Shown: positions 26,051-33,684 of the stretch, piece after piece
Layout of the letters: every line of letters starts with the position of its first letter
Numbering within the stretch: position 1 is the first letter of the stretch
Assembly: GCA_016932075.1 (NCBI GenBank)
Contig: JAFGDP010000059.1
Location: 1 to 33,684, forward strand
Reading direction: 5' to 3'
DNA length: 33,684 bases
Source: Chitinispirillaceae bacterium
GTDB lineage: Bacteria > Fibrobacterota > Chitinivibrionia > Chitinivibrionales > Chitinispirillaceae
Program-made: the position numbers and the translations under genes
The notes under the pieces: model-generated
Database searches by the model: none
The model's input: the letters and a program-made list of their open reading frames with translations, nothing else
What the model was told of the DNA's origin: nothing

Positions 26051-26911
26051 ATGGAAAAGCAGAAAAATATAAAAGAAACCATTGATAACATTTCTAACCT
26101 GCCGAGCCATCCCATTGTCATCGACAGGATTACCAAGCTTCTTGCCAATCCGAGAACTTCGGCCGAGGAGATCGGCAGGGCTATCACCGTAGACCAGGCC
26201 CTTGCCGCCAAAGTGCTGAAATTGGTGAATTCCGCGTTCTATGGATTTCCGGGAAGAATCAGCACCCTCAGCCATGCCATCGTCATCCTCGGTTTTTCGA
26301 CCATTAAAAATATTGTCCTTACCGCCTCAATCCTCGATACGTTCGGCAGCAAGGGAAAGGCGACGGAAGGATTCAATCTCGAGCAGTTCTGGCATCACTC
26401 CATAGCATGCGGCGCCGCGGCCCAATCCATTGCGCGCACTACCGGGAGCAGCGAGAAAGAGGAGTGCTTCATCGCGGGCCTGATACATGACATTGGAAAA
26501 ATAATCCTCTGCCATTACCTGCCTCAGGATTTCGAACGCGTGATCGCCATGACGCAACTTAAAGAATGCCTTTTCTATGAAAGCGAAAAAACGCTGTTCG
26601 ATATCAGTCACGACGAGATCGGCGGCCTGCTCGCGAAACGGTGGAATCTTCCCAAAACGCTTGAAAACGCCGTCCGGTATCACCATAAGCCCTCGCCTAC
26701 CCATGAACACTATATGATGAGCGTCATCGTTCACACGGCCGATATCTTCGTTCGCGCGCTCGATTACGGCAATGGTGGCGATTCAAAAATCCCCGTCATT
26801 TCTGAGTTGGCATGGAAAAGTCTGGACCTCGAGAATGCATCCCTCTTCTCATTCTTCGACGGCATAAAAGACGAAGTTGAAAAAGCCTCAATTTTCATGC
26901 AGCTGACCTAA
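26051..26911 (+). CDS. HDOD-domain signalling protein
   Basis: A 286-residue protein. Residues about 12-215 form an HDOD domain: NLPSHPIVIDRITKLLANP, then VDQALAAKVLKLVNSAFYGF, SHAIVILGFSTIKNIVLTAS and the HD-like LIHDIGKIIL with YHHKP later. HDOD domains are related to HD phosphohydrolases but usually lack activity, and serve in regulation of chemotaxis, stress and motility. AAGGCG precedes the ATG. The gene follows the small HD-GYP-N-like protein by 10 bases. It converges on the minus-strand operon at 26947. Confidence 0.92.
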   Translation: MEKQKNIKETIDNISNLPSHPIVIDRITKLLANPRTSAEEIGRAITVDQALAAKVLKLVNSAFYGFPGRISTLSHAIVILGFSTIKNIVLTASILDTFGSKGKATEGFNLEQFWHHSIACGAAAQSIARTTGSSEKEECFIAGLIHDIGKIILCHYLPQDFERVIAMTQLKECLFYESEKTLFDISHDEIGGLLAKRWNLPKTLENAVRYHHKPSPTHEHYMMSVIVHTADIFVRALDYGNGGDSKIPVISELAWKSLDLENASLFSFFDGIKDEVEKASIFMQLT

Positions 26912-26914
26912 AAA

Positions 26915-26940
26915 AACCGATCCCTGCGCTCAACAGGCAT
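26915..26940 (-). terminator. Possible terminator of the gpgS operon
   Basis: On the minus strand a short stem CCTG-TTGAGCG-CAGG is followed by GATCGG and seven T. The stem is only 4 bp, so the call rests mainly on the T-run. It lies in the 35-base gap between the convergent HDOD gene and the small membrane protein. Confidence 0.3.
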
Positions 26941-26946
26941 GGGCTG

Positions 26947-27171
26947 CTACTCCCTTTTTCCCTGCTTCTTCAGCAGTTGCCTGCTTTCCGCCGCAGCAGT
27001 CTCCCGTTCCTCATGTTCCCGTTCCATGAGCCGCTTCCTCATCCGTGCGCGCAGCCGTTCCTTTTCAAAAAACGAGTTCGGCAGCCGGAATCCTGTGGCG
27101 ATAACAAACAGCACAAGTACAAACAGAAGCACAGCAACCAGGGTTGTTATCGGTACTGATATGCTATCCAT
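26947..27171 (-). CDS. Small single-pass membrane protein
   Basis: A 74-residue protein: a membrane segment (about 8-27, TTLVAVLLFVLVLFVIATGF) and then a highly charged helix rich in Arg, Glu and Lys (FEKERLRARMRKRLMEREHE). It starts inside the end of gpgS (8-base overlap; a GTG one codon earlier is equally possible), after AAAGG, which indicates translational coupling. Topology suggests the charged helix faces the cytoplasm. No family recognised; it may assist the glycosyltransferase or flippase-like protein of its operon. Confidence 0.65.
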   Translation of the reverse strand: MDSISVPITTLVAVLLFVLVLFVIATGFRLPNSFFEKERLRARMRKRLMEREHEERETAAAESRQLLKKQGKRE

Positions 27172-28156
27172 CACTCAACGACCTTTCCATCGCGACCGTG
27201 CGACCGTTTTTTGCCGGAAGCTCGGCGTCACCATCAAGCCGGAACGCCATAGCATCATGACGAAAACCTGGTGCCGTGCCGCGGGTAATGAGCAAACCAT
27301 GCCGTTCGAACTTGCGCAACAGCGTGCGCGCAATGTCTCCTGCCTCGCTTCCCAGTTCGCCGACCGTCCTGTTGCGGTGTATCCGTTTCTCCGTGTCCAC
27401 TTGGGCAAAATGATCGAGGCCGTAGCGGAAAAAAAAGTCGATGATCAGCCCGATTTCAATCCCATACCCCGGATGAAACGGCAGGCTTTCCAGCACCTCG
27501 CGTCGAAACGAGTATTCCCCCCCCAGAGGTTGACGTATGCAGGACAGTTCGGGGAGAAAGAGATGCAAAAGGGGCCGCACAAGGATCTCCGTTATCCTGC
27601 CACCATGGTCATCGAACATACGGCCGTCAATGACCAGCGGCCGCCGGTAAAATGCTTTGACAAAAAATATGTCCGGTTGTGCAATGAGCGGGCCCAAGAG
27701 TCCCGCGATCACGGCGGAATCGAACTGCTCGGTATCCGCATCGATAAAGAGCACGAAATCACCCCGGGTCACGAACAGCGACTTCCACATTGCCGCTCCC
27801 TTTCCCTGCCAGGGCACGTGAGGACCGGTCAGCGAAACCGGGTGGACGGTCGCGCCGGCTTCTTCGGCGATCCGGGCCGTCGCATCGTCGGAATCTCCGT
27901 CCATGACCACCAGTTCGTCAACAAGGCTGTTTTTCTCCATAAGAAAATGGCGCACGTGCGAAACGATTGCGCCGATCGTCCCAGCCTCGTTGCGGGCCGG
28001 AATAACGAGGCTCGCGCTCACCCCCGCCATCCTTTTACGCTCAGCGAGCCTGCACAACGGTTGGAAATCCCGGCAGTGAAACAGATTCTCTCTTCCCGGA
28101 GCTGTATCCGCCATACGGTATAATCCTACCTTTTCTGTCTTCCGCATTACAAGCAC
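27164..28156 (-). CDS. gpgS: Glucosyl-3-phosphoglycerate synthase-like glycosyltransferase (GT81)
   Basis: The 330-residue protein aligns by eye along its length with mycobacterial GpgS: SLVIPARNEAGTIGAIV, KGAAMWKSL, the metal-binding FIDADT, VKAFYRRPL, GGRITEILVRPLL, QPLGGEYSFRRE, GYGIEIGLIID and HRNRTVGELG. GpgS joins NDP-glucose to 3-phosphoglycerate, giving the precursor of glucosylglycerate (osmolyte) or methylglucose polysaccharide. The matching phosphatase (GpgP) is not in the window. The relative MpgS (mannosyl) is possible but the motifs favour GpgS. Start: GTG at 28156 with AAGG six bases upstream; ATG at 28147 or 28114 could also serve. It is 13 bases downstream of the flippase-like gene. 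Confidence 0.85.
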   Translation of the reverse strand: MLVMRKTEKVGLYRMADTAPGRENLFHCRDFQPLCRLAERKRMAGVSASLVIPARNEAGTIGAIVSHVRHFLMEKNSLVDELVVMDGDSDDATARIAEEAGATVHPVSLTGPHVPWQGKGAAMWKSLFVTRGDFVLFIDADTEQFDSAVIAGLLGPLIAQPDIFFVKAFYRRPLVIDGRMFDDHGGRITEILVRPLLHLFLPELSCIRQPLGGEYSFRREVLESLPFHPGYGIEIGLIIDFFFRYGLDHFAQVDTEKRIHRNRTVGELGSEAGDIARTLLRKFERHGLLITRGTAPGFRHDAMAFRLDGDAELPAKNGRTVAMERSLSDG

Positions 28157-28169
28157 CGACCGCCTTCCC

Positions 28170-29120
28170 TTACTCCCCGCTCTTTTTCATCATCCGTTCG
28201 CCATAGATAAAAAACAGTATCCCGGGAATCACAAGCAGCAGGGTTATCACCCTCATGGTAAGCGACACCGCGATACCGATCTCCTTTTGCAGCGAGAACA
28301 GAGCAAACAGCCCCGCATAAATCCCCTCGATGATACCCAGACCCGCAACGGAAATCGGCACCACAAACGCGACCGTGGACGAGAGGGAAATTGCCGCCGC
28401 TTCGTGAAATCCCAGATGAACGTTGTATGCGGCGCTCGTACAAATAATGGTCAGCAGGGTCAGACAGTGATAGGCAAGGGATATAACCACGACCGCCGCA
28501 ACGCGCAGCGGCATGGAACGGAGCCGGTGCGCATACTCCGAAAAACGCGAAAGCAGCGACGTGATCCCGACCATTCCCTTTCGCTTTGACCGTTTGACGG
28601 CAGGCAGCAGTGAAACACCCGCAAGGAACAGAGCCAGGAGCAGCGCCGCTGCTGCCGTGAGAATGCCGAGCCTGATCCATGCCCCTGCCGCAGCGTTCAT
28701 GCCGAACGCCATCGCAGCAACGGCAAGCACGGTTACCTGCGAGAGAAGGCCGAAATAACGGTCAAGCACGATTGCGGAAAAAGCCGTTGTCGGCGAACCG
28801 GTTTTTTTGCTGAAATAGTACCCCCTTCCCAGTTCGGCGCCAAGGTCGGTAGGTACCGTGAGCCTGAGGAAAAGGGCGGTGAAATTGGTGAAAAGGATAT
28901 AGCGGAATCCGATTGCGGAACCTGGAAGCAGCAGTTTTATCTTGCAGGCGTTTATGGCCGGAAGGGCAAACATGAGCAAAAAACAGATCCCCAGAAGCGG
29001 CACATGCGCCGAGGACAGAGCGGTAATGAACGAACCGAAATCGATCTGGGTAAAAATAATCGCAATCGCGCCAAAGGAGACAACAAGCTTGAGTGTAAAA
29101 ATCAGTCTTTTTCTATGCAT
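28170..29120 (-). CDS. Flippase-like / lysylphosphatidylglycerol synthase TM-region protein
   Basis: A 316-residue protein with about eight membrane segments. The central TNFTALFLRLTVPTDLGAELGRGYY, then DRYFGLLSQ and a closing VPISVAGLGIIEGIYAGLF, fit the family of AglD/MprF-N-like flippase domains (PF03706). These proteins are linked to lipid or lipid-linked sugar translocation or transfer. It lacks the C-terminal catalytic domain of MprF. Upstream of gpgS by 13 bases, suggesting a shared role in a glycolipid or sugar-phosphate pathway. The ribosome site is weak. Confidence 0.85.
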   Translation of the reverse strand: MHRKRLIFTLKLVVSFGAIAIIFTQIDFGSFITALSSAHVPLLGICFLLMFALPAINACKIKLLLPGSAIGFRYILFTNFTALFLRLTVPTDLGAELGRGYYFSKKTGSPTTAFSAIVLDRYFGLLSQVTVLAVAAMAFGMNAAAGAWIRLGILTAAAALLLALFLAGVSLLPAVKRSKRKGMVGITSLLSRFSEYAHRLRSMPLRVAAVVVISLAYHCLTLLTIICTSAAYNVHLGFHEAAAISLSSTVAFVVPISVAGLGIIEGIYAGLFALFSLQKEIGIAVSLTMRVITLLLVIPGILFFIYGERMMKKSGE

Positions 29121-29137
29121 GGCGATCTCGTAATAGG

Positions 29138-29166
29138 ATGATACATTCCTTTATAAATCAATGCAA
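29138..29166 (-). promoter_or_regulatory. Possible promoter of the flippase-gpgS operon
   Basis: On the minus strand TTGCAT, a 17-base spacer and TATCAT (29143-29138). The leader would be very short, about 10 bases. The divergent promoter of the next gene lies 40 bases away. Confidence 0.3.
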
Positions 29167-29183
29167 TAAAATATCACCATCCC

Positions 29184-29212
29184 TTGCTCAATACCTAGAA
29201 AAGTCGTATACT
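29184..29212 (+). promoter_or_regulatory. Predicted promoter of the second GT-C gene
   Basis: TTGCTC (29184-29189), a 17-base spacer and TATACT (29207-29212), about 40 bases ahead of the start codon. Confidence 0.5.
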
Positions 29213-29250
29213 TTTTATGCCATTCCCTGTTTCAATGGAAAAAAAACCAT

Positions 29251-30843
29251 ATGAGACACACGGTCCGTATATCCCCCGCACGCATGCGCTTGCTGCTGGA
29301 ACTGTCGTGGATGGTGTGCGTTTGTGTGCTCGCGCTGCACTTCGTGTCGATCCGAATCGACAGCCGCACCATTCCGCACGGTGATGAAGGATCGTGGATG
29401 TCAGTCGCCGCCGAGTTGTCACGGGGCAACGGTTTTACCACCCGATGGCTGGAGTACCCGTTTCTTGAACCGTTTGAGCTCCCGCGGCCCGACGATTTCC
29501 GTTACCCCGGGCTTGTAACGCTGCTTGCAGCGGCCTTTGCGCTTTTCGGCACAACCTATACTGTTGCGCTCCATCTTGTGGCCGGGGTGTTTTTCTGTTT
29601 CATCCTTGCCTGCTATGCAGTCATACGGCGCTCATTCGGCGCCCGAACCGCCTGCGCAACGTTGCCGCTTCTGTGTTTTTCTCCGCTCCGGCTCATGTAC
29701 GCGTCCGAAGTCTATTCGGAAGGGCTCTTCGGCCTCGGCACCGCGCTTGTCATTGCGGTTTCGGCGTGGAACGCGCCCCGCCAAAAAAAATGGTGGGTGC
29801 TCACCGGCGCGACCCTAGGGGTGTTGTATCTTATCAGGCCGAACGCCATTCTTTTCTCCGGGGTGTTCGTCCTGTACGGCATAGTTCTCTGTCTCCGGAA
29901 GCGCGTGACGTGGCAAACGGTCGCGGCCGGCAGCGGTGTCATGCTCCTGGTCATGGCTCCCTGGCTGCTGCGCACGGCAATCGTCTTCGGCAACCCTTTT
30001 CATATGGCTGGGTCGGCCGGCCTTCTGTACGCACAGGCCTCAGACCCGATGAACCTGTCGCTCGCTGCATTCACCAATAAATACGGCGCCTTTTACTTTG
30101 TGAAGACCACCTTGTTAAACGCAACGGTGTTTTTCAGGCTTCTTCATGAACAGGAGCACGGACTTGAGCTTATTCCGCTTGTTGCGTGCAGTATCGCCAT
30201 AATAAGAAGAAAGCCTTTCTGGAACGCCGCAATCGCCGGATCGTTTTTCATCACGCTTCTGGCGTGCTTTTATAAATCTGCCGGCGGGAACTGGGCCGGG
30301 GTACGCTATTTTTCGTCGCTTCTTCCGTTTGTATACGCCTATGGCATCCATCAGATGGTGCATGCCGCGGACCTCATCATTGCCAGGGCAAAAGACCGCG
30401 CGCGGCCCTGTTTCTCAATCGCGGGCATCGTCGCGATCGTTTCGCTCCTCGTCGCGCCAATCTATTATCCCACCCGTTTCTTCGAACGGCATTACGCTTC
30501 GCTGGCCAACGGCGTAAAGGAGTATGCACCGTATTATGAAGCATTGTCCCGGCAGCTTGGAAACGACCGGTACTATTATGCCGGTTCCCTTGCGCACATC
30601 AACTTTCCCACCGGCTACAACTGCATCGGCATACAGCACCATTTTAATGAAAACGATCTGCGGCGGACCCGGGAAAAATTCAATCCCACCCTGCTTGCCC
30701 TGACGGCGCGCGAAATGAGCGCGCCCTATTTCAACGGGTTGATGAATACCTTGAAAAAAGAGGGGTATCGTCTGGACCCGTATGCGATGCCGGACTCGTT
30801 CGCCGTATTGGTTCGGATAGCCGATCATGAAAAAACCAACTAG
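29251..30843 (+). CDS. GT-C family membrane glycosyltransferase, second copy
   Basis: A 530-residue protein with about eleven membrane segments. The first external loop carries H43-G-D45-E46-G-S, the acidic pair of GT-C enzymes, and the PDDFRYPG segment fits the ArnT/PMT-like family. After the last membrane span there is a soluble domain of about 100 residues (from FERHYASLANG onward, including YYYAGSLAHINFPTGYNCIG) that is absent from the 20513 gene. Donor (probably a polyprenyl-phosphate sugar) and acceptor unknown. The ATG follows GGAAA. It stands at the start of a plus-strand series. Confidence 0.82.
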   Translation: MRHTVRISPARMRLLLELSWMVCVCVLALHFVSIRIDSRTIPHGDEGSWMSVAAELSRGNGFTTRWLEYPFLEPFELPRPDDFRYPGLVTLLAAAFALFGTTYTVALHLVAGVFFCFILACYAVIRRSFGARTACATLPLLCFSPLRLMYASEVYSEGLFGLGTALVIAVSAWNAPRQKKWWVLTGATLGVLYLIRPNAILFSGVFVLYGIVLCLRKRVTWQTVAAGSGVMLLVMAPWLLRTAIVFGNPFHMAGSAGLLYAQASDPMNLSLAAFTNKYGAFYFVKTTLLNATVFFRLLHEQEHGLELIPLVACSIAIIRRKPFWNAAIAGSFFITLLACFYKSAGGNWAGVRYFSSLLPFVYAYGIHQMVHAADLIIARAKDRARPCFSIAGIVAIVSLLVAPIYYPTRFFERHYASLANGVKEYAPYYEALSRQLGNDRYYYAGSLAHINFPTGYNCIGIQHHFNENDLRRTREKFNPTLLALTAREMSAPYFNGLMNTLKKEGYRLDPYAMPDSFAVLVRIADHEKTN

Positions 30844-31030
30844 CCTGTGGACGTTCCCACACCCGCGATACGTTCTTCCACGCAGGTCTCATCCCGCAGA
30901 AAAGCCGGTCTCTTTTCCTGTGCCGCGCCGGGCTACCACGCTCATCGCCGTCGCGTCGGCCTGCGTTGTTGCGCTCCGCGCCGCAGCCGCTGGTCTCAGC
31001 TCCTTGACCAAACGCACAGTAAGGAGATGA
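30827..31030 (+). CDS. Possible small membrane protein overlapping the GT-C gene
   Basis: A 67-codon frame that starts within the last 17 bases of the GT-C gene. Its product has a basic, Pro-rich N-terminus and one hydrophobic stretch (TTLIAVASACVVALRAAAAG). No clear ribosome site and no known family. The 278-base gap to the next gene otherwise shows nothing I can name, so the frame may be real or chance. Confidence 0.25.
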   Translation: MKKPTSLWTFPHPRYVLPRRSHPAEKPVSFPVPRRATTLIAVASACVVALRAAAAGLSSLTKRTVRR

Positions 31031-31124
31031 TTTTTTACCCTTCCGGCCTTCCTGTCATGCAGGTCGCTTTGTATATTAGGGGAACGGGACCAACCGTTTC
31101 GTCACTCCTTCAAAGGGATTCGTG

Positions 31125-32801
31125 ATGCTCCGTAAAATCAGGATTGTCTCTCAGGCGGCTTTTTTCCTGCTCTTTGCCGGATTGTTCTTTTTCGTAAATA
31201 CCCTCTCCCATGGGTACTCGGGCGCGGCCGACCTGTTCCTGCGGCTCAATCCCCTGGTCGCGCTGCTTACCTCAATGGCGGCGCGAACGTTCATCATATC
31301 GGTCGCAATAACCGGTCTTGTGGTCGCGGTGCTCTCGGTCATTTTCGGCAGATTCTTCTGCGGTTTCGTGTGCCCGCTCGGCAGCGCGATCGATTTTTTC
31401 GACCGGTTCCTGTTTAAAAAAATGCGCTCGAACGGCCGCCGGCCGCCGCGCTATCTGCAGCGGCTTAAATACGCGCTCCTGTTCGGATTGGTGCTCCTCT
31501 CCCTTGCCGGCGCGGTCCTGCCCCTGTTCATGGATCCCATCTCGCTTGTCACCCGCCTATTCACCATCGTCATCAATCCGTTTCTCGCCTTGACCGGTGC
31601 TAAACTGCTGGCCGTCTCGTCACCCCTTCTCGACGCCATCGGTCTGGACACGGTGCGGTATGTTACCGTCAAAACGCCGCTGTTTTACGGGACCGCGTCA
31701 GCCGCGTTCCTTTTGGCGGTCATCATCGCGGGCGGGTTCTGGGACCGGCGGTTCTGGTGCCAGTACGTATGCCCGAGCGGGGCGCTGTTCGGCCTTCTGG
31801 CACGGGCGCCGCTTTTCCGCAGGACCCATTTTATCTCACAGTGCAACTCCTGCGCCGCGTGCAGCAGGATCTGCCCGACCCGCTCGATCGATGCGAACGC
31901 TATCGAGGCCACCAACACCGCGGAATGCATCGTATGCGGGTTGTGCACACAAATCAAGGCGACCTGCAGCGGGTTCCGTTTTTCGCTGCCGGCCCGCCAG
32001 TCCATTACCGCACCCGACCTGAAACGGCGCCATGCGGCAGCGGGAATCGCGGGCGGCCTGCTCCTGCTCCCCGTGGTGAAATTGACCGCGATCAACCGGG
32101 CCGACGGCAACGGCCGGTTACTCCGTCCGCCCGGTGCGATGCCGGAACCCGAATTCCTGAGCAGGTGCATCGCATGCGGCAACTGCATGAAAGCGTGTCC
32201 GACCAATACGCTGCAGCCCTGCACCACGAGCGACGGATTCAACCGGCTCTTTACGCCAAAAATCGTGCCGCGCATCGGCGCGTGCGATTCAAAATGCCAC
32301 CTGTGCGGCTATGTCTGCCCCACCGGCGCGATCCGCAGGGTACCGATCGAGGAAAAACCATACGCGCGCATGGGTACCGCTGTTGTTGACCGGCACCGCT
32401 GCCTTGCATGGACGCGGCAAAAGGAGTGCCTGGTATGCGACGAATCGTGCCCGTTCAACGCGATCGAGCCCCGGCTGGTCGAAACGCTGCGCGGGCCGTT
32501 TAAAGTGCCGGTCGTGCGCGAAGATCTCTGCACCGGCTGCGGCATGTGCGAGCTGAAATGCCCTATTTATGATCGCGGCGCCATTGAGGTGTTCAGGTTC
32601 GGTGAAAACCGGAAAAGCCATGGCCCCTGGGCAACGCCTGCGCAGAAAAAAAAGCTTGAACAGTTGCGCAAGGAATCGGACAAAGACCTGATCGTTGGTG
32701 CCACCACCACGCCCGCAATGAAAAACGACAGTACCGTTGCCGCAAAAAAAGCGCCCGCAGCGGAAAGCACGCCGTCCCTCCCGCCCGGTTTCACTGAATA
32801 G
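31125..32801 (+). CDS. NapH-like membrane polyferredoxin
   Basis: A 558-residue membrane protein carrying several 4Fe-4S motifs. The N-terminal half has membrane segments at about 8-26, 47-70, 115-135 and 190-212, with FGRFFCGFVCPLGSAIDF and YVCPSGALFGLL as in NapH/CcoG. Ferredoxin-type motifs follow: CNSCAACSRICP, CIVCGLC, CIACGNCMKACP, CHLCGYVCP, CLVCDESCP and CTGCGMCELKCP, with a further membrane span near 305-322. So it would pass electrons through the membrane. The tail after about 505 is charged and Pro/Ala-rich. The ATG at 31125 (AAGGG upstream) fits better than the GTG three bases before. It probably works with the following DUF362 protein. Confidence 0.9.
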   Translation: MLRKIRIVSQAAFFLLFAGLFFFVNTLSHGYSGAADLFLRLNPLVALLTSMAARTFIISVAITGLVVAVLSVIFGRFFCGFVCPLGSAIDFFDRFLFKKMRSNGRRPPRYLQRLKYALLFGLVLLSLAGAVLPLFMDPISLVTRLFTIVINPFLALTGAKLLAVSSPLLDAIGLDTVRYVTVKTPLFYGTASAAFLLAVIIAGGFWDRRFWCQYVCPSGALFGLLARAPLFRRTHFISQCNSCAACSRICPTRSIDANAIEATNTAECIVCGLCTQIKATCSGFRFSLPARQSITAPDLKRRHAAAGIAGGLLLLPVVKLTAINRADGNGRLLRPPGAMPEPEFLSRCIACGNCMKACPTNTLQPCTTSDGFNRLFTPKIVPRIGACDSKCHLCGYVCPTGAIRRVPIEEKPYARMGTAVVDRHRCLAWTRQKECLVCDESCPFNAIEPRLVETLRGPFKVPVVREDLCTGCGMCELKCPIYDRGAIEVFRFGENRKSHGPWATPAQKKKLEQLRKESDKDLIVGATTTPAMKNDSTVAAKKAPAAESTPSLPPGFTE

Positions 32802-32893
32802 ATGGCGGAAATTCATCGCACCCGCGTCTATGTTCAAGAGACGTACAACAGGACGAATGGATATGGCACTGTTCATGACACGCTACCTATATT

Positions 32894-32899
32894 TATAAT
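32894..32899 (+). promoter_or_regulatory. Possible -10 element ahead of the DUF362 gene
   Basis: A perfect TATAAT lies 54 bases before the DUF362 start, with only a weak -35 (TGTTCA, 18-base spacer). It would let the gene be transcribed apart from the polyferredoxin gene. Confidence 0.3.
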
Positions 32900-32952
32900 A
32901 CCCCGTGGCAGCGCACACCTCACTGCTTCATGCATCGCGAGGAGGAAATTTC

Positions 32953-33684
32953 ATGGCTTATTCGCGTCGTGATTTCTTAAGGCTCACCGCAGGAACCGGT
33001 GTGGCGGCCCTTGCGTCATCGCCGGTGTTCGGCAATGAACCGGCCCCCGCCGCGTCAACAAGCGAAGTCTACGTGGGAAAAGGGTCCGCTGAAGCAACCA
33101 TTCCGAAAATCATCAAAAAAATGGGCGGCATCGAGCGTTTTGTCAAATCCGGGTCACGGGTGCTGCTTAAAGTCAACATGAGTTTCGCGAATCCGCCGGA
33201 GTGGGCGACCACGACCTCCCCGGAAGCGGTATACGCGATCGCCAAGCTTTGCCTTGACGCGGGCGCGAAACGGGTCATCATCTGCGACAATGTCATGCAC
33301 GATCCTGAACTGTGCAAGCAGAAGACCGGTATACCCGCGGCCGTGAAAAAGCTCAAGGGAGCGGTGATTTACCTGCCCAAGCAGCCGTCCTCCTTCGTGA
33401 AAAAAAGCGATAAAAAGGCAAAAGAGCTCACCACAGTCGACGTGGTCAAGGAAGTCTATTCGGCCGACTGCTTCATATCGCTCTGCGGAGCGAAATCCCA
33501 CGCCGCCGGAGGCGTATCATTCAATGTCAAGGGGCTCATGGGTCTCGTGAAGGACCGGGGCACTTACCATCGCGACATGGACCTGCACATTGCCATCGCG
33601 GAGCAGCTCTACTACATGAAACCTGATCTGAGCATTGTCGACGCATCGCGCGCGCTGCTCGACAACGGGCCCGGAGGACCGGGC
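32953..33684 (+). CDS. Tat-exported DUF362 protein (partial, runs off the window)
   Basis: The first 244 residues are present; no stop before the window end. SRRDFLRLTAGTG at residues 4-16 is a twin-arginine signal, so a folded, probably cofactor-bearing protein is exported. The rest (VLLKVNMSFA, TSPEAVYAIAKLCLDAGAKRVIICDN, NVKGLMGLVKDRGTYH, DLHIAIAEQL, DLSIVDASRALLDNGPGGPG) is typical of DUF362, a family often associated with 4Fe-4S domains; its reaction is not established. GAGGAGGAAA precedes the ATG. It follows the polyferredoxin gene by 151 bases, suggesting that electrons from it reach the periplasmic partner. Confidence 0.92.
   Translation, partial: MAYSRRDFLRLTAGTGVAALASSPVFGNEPAPAASTSEVYVGKGSAEATIPKIIKKMGGIERFVKSGSRVLLKVNMSFANPPEWATTTSPEAVYAIAKLCLDAGAKRVIICDNVMHDPELCKQKTGIPAAVKKLKGAVIYLPKQPSSFVKKSDKKAKELTTVDVVKEVYSADCFISLCGAKSHAAGGVSFNVKGLMGLVKDRGTYHRDMDLHIAIAEQLYYMKPDLSIVDASRALLDNGPGGPG

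Noticed and set aside
1..33684. Mobile elements, phage genes or CRISPR arrays
   Set aside because: No transposase, integrase, phage structural gene, regular spaced repeat or attachment duplication was found on either strand.

Overview
The window looks like a chromosomal segment of a Gram-negative, probably strictly anaerobic bacterium of the FCB/Fibrobacterota type. The clues are an outer-membrane barrel fusion protein, secreted proteins with C-terminal tails resembling the type IX secretion (Por/T9SS) sorting domain, TolB-like propeller proteins, and a class III (oxygen-sensitive) ribonucleotide reductase as the only RNR present. The taxonomic call is an inference; no rRNA, tRNA, CRISPR array, phage or IS element was seen.

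Layout. 1-3.4 kb: a large envelope protein fusing a zinc peptidase (HEMVH), a TolB-like propeller, a repeat-bearing linker and a C-terminal outer-membrane barrel. 3.4-9.6 kb, minus strand: groES-groEL, then grpE-dnaJ-guaA. dnaK and hrcA are absent, and GuaA has a long, eukaryote-like C-terminus. 9.8-11.5 kb, plus strand: a membrane-anchored TPR protein and an HU-family DNA-binding protein. 11.5-13.6 kb, minus strand: rho-proC. 14.2-18.9 kb, minus strand: two tandem secreted papain-like peptidase paralogues and a Tat-exported histone-deacetylase-fold amidohydrolase; all three end in sorting-tail-like segments. 19.3-20.3 kb: a secreted TolB-like propeller with a clear terminator. 20.5-24.6 kb, minus strand: nrdD-nrdG followed by a GT-C membrane glycosyltransferase, with a likely NrdR-controlled promoter. 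25.0-26.9 kb: a small pilin-like membrane protein, then (plus strand) a small HD-GYP-N-like protein coupled to an HDOD protein. 26.9-29.1 kb, minus strand: a flippase-like membrane protein, a glucosyl-3-phosphoglycerate synthase (GpgS-like) and a small membrane protein. 29.3-33.7 kb, plus strand: a second GT-C glycosyltransferase, a NapH-like membrane polyferredoxin and a Tat-signal DUF362 protein that runs off the end.

How the parts fit. Most of the window is housekeeping: protein folding, GMP, proline, dNTP synthesis and transcription termination. The accessory interest is in the envelope genes. The best candidate for an undescribed system is the peptidase-peptidase-deacetylase cluster at 14.2-18.9 kb, in which the peptidases carry a calcium-loop (EF-hand/dockerin-like) insert between the catalytic His and Asn positions and one has His in place of Asn. 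The polyferredoxin-DUF362 pair and the peptidase-propeller-barrel fusion also deserve attention. Two convergent gene pairs have abutting or overlapping stop codons and leave no room for hairpin terminators.
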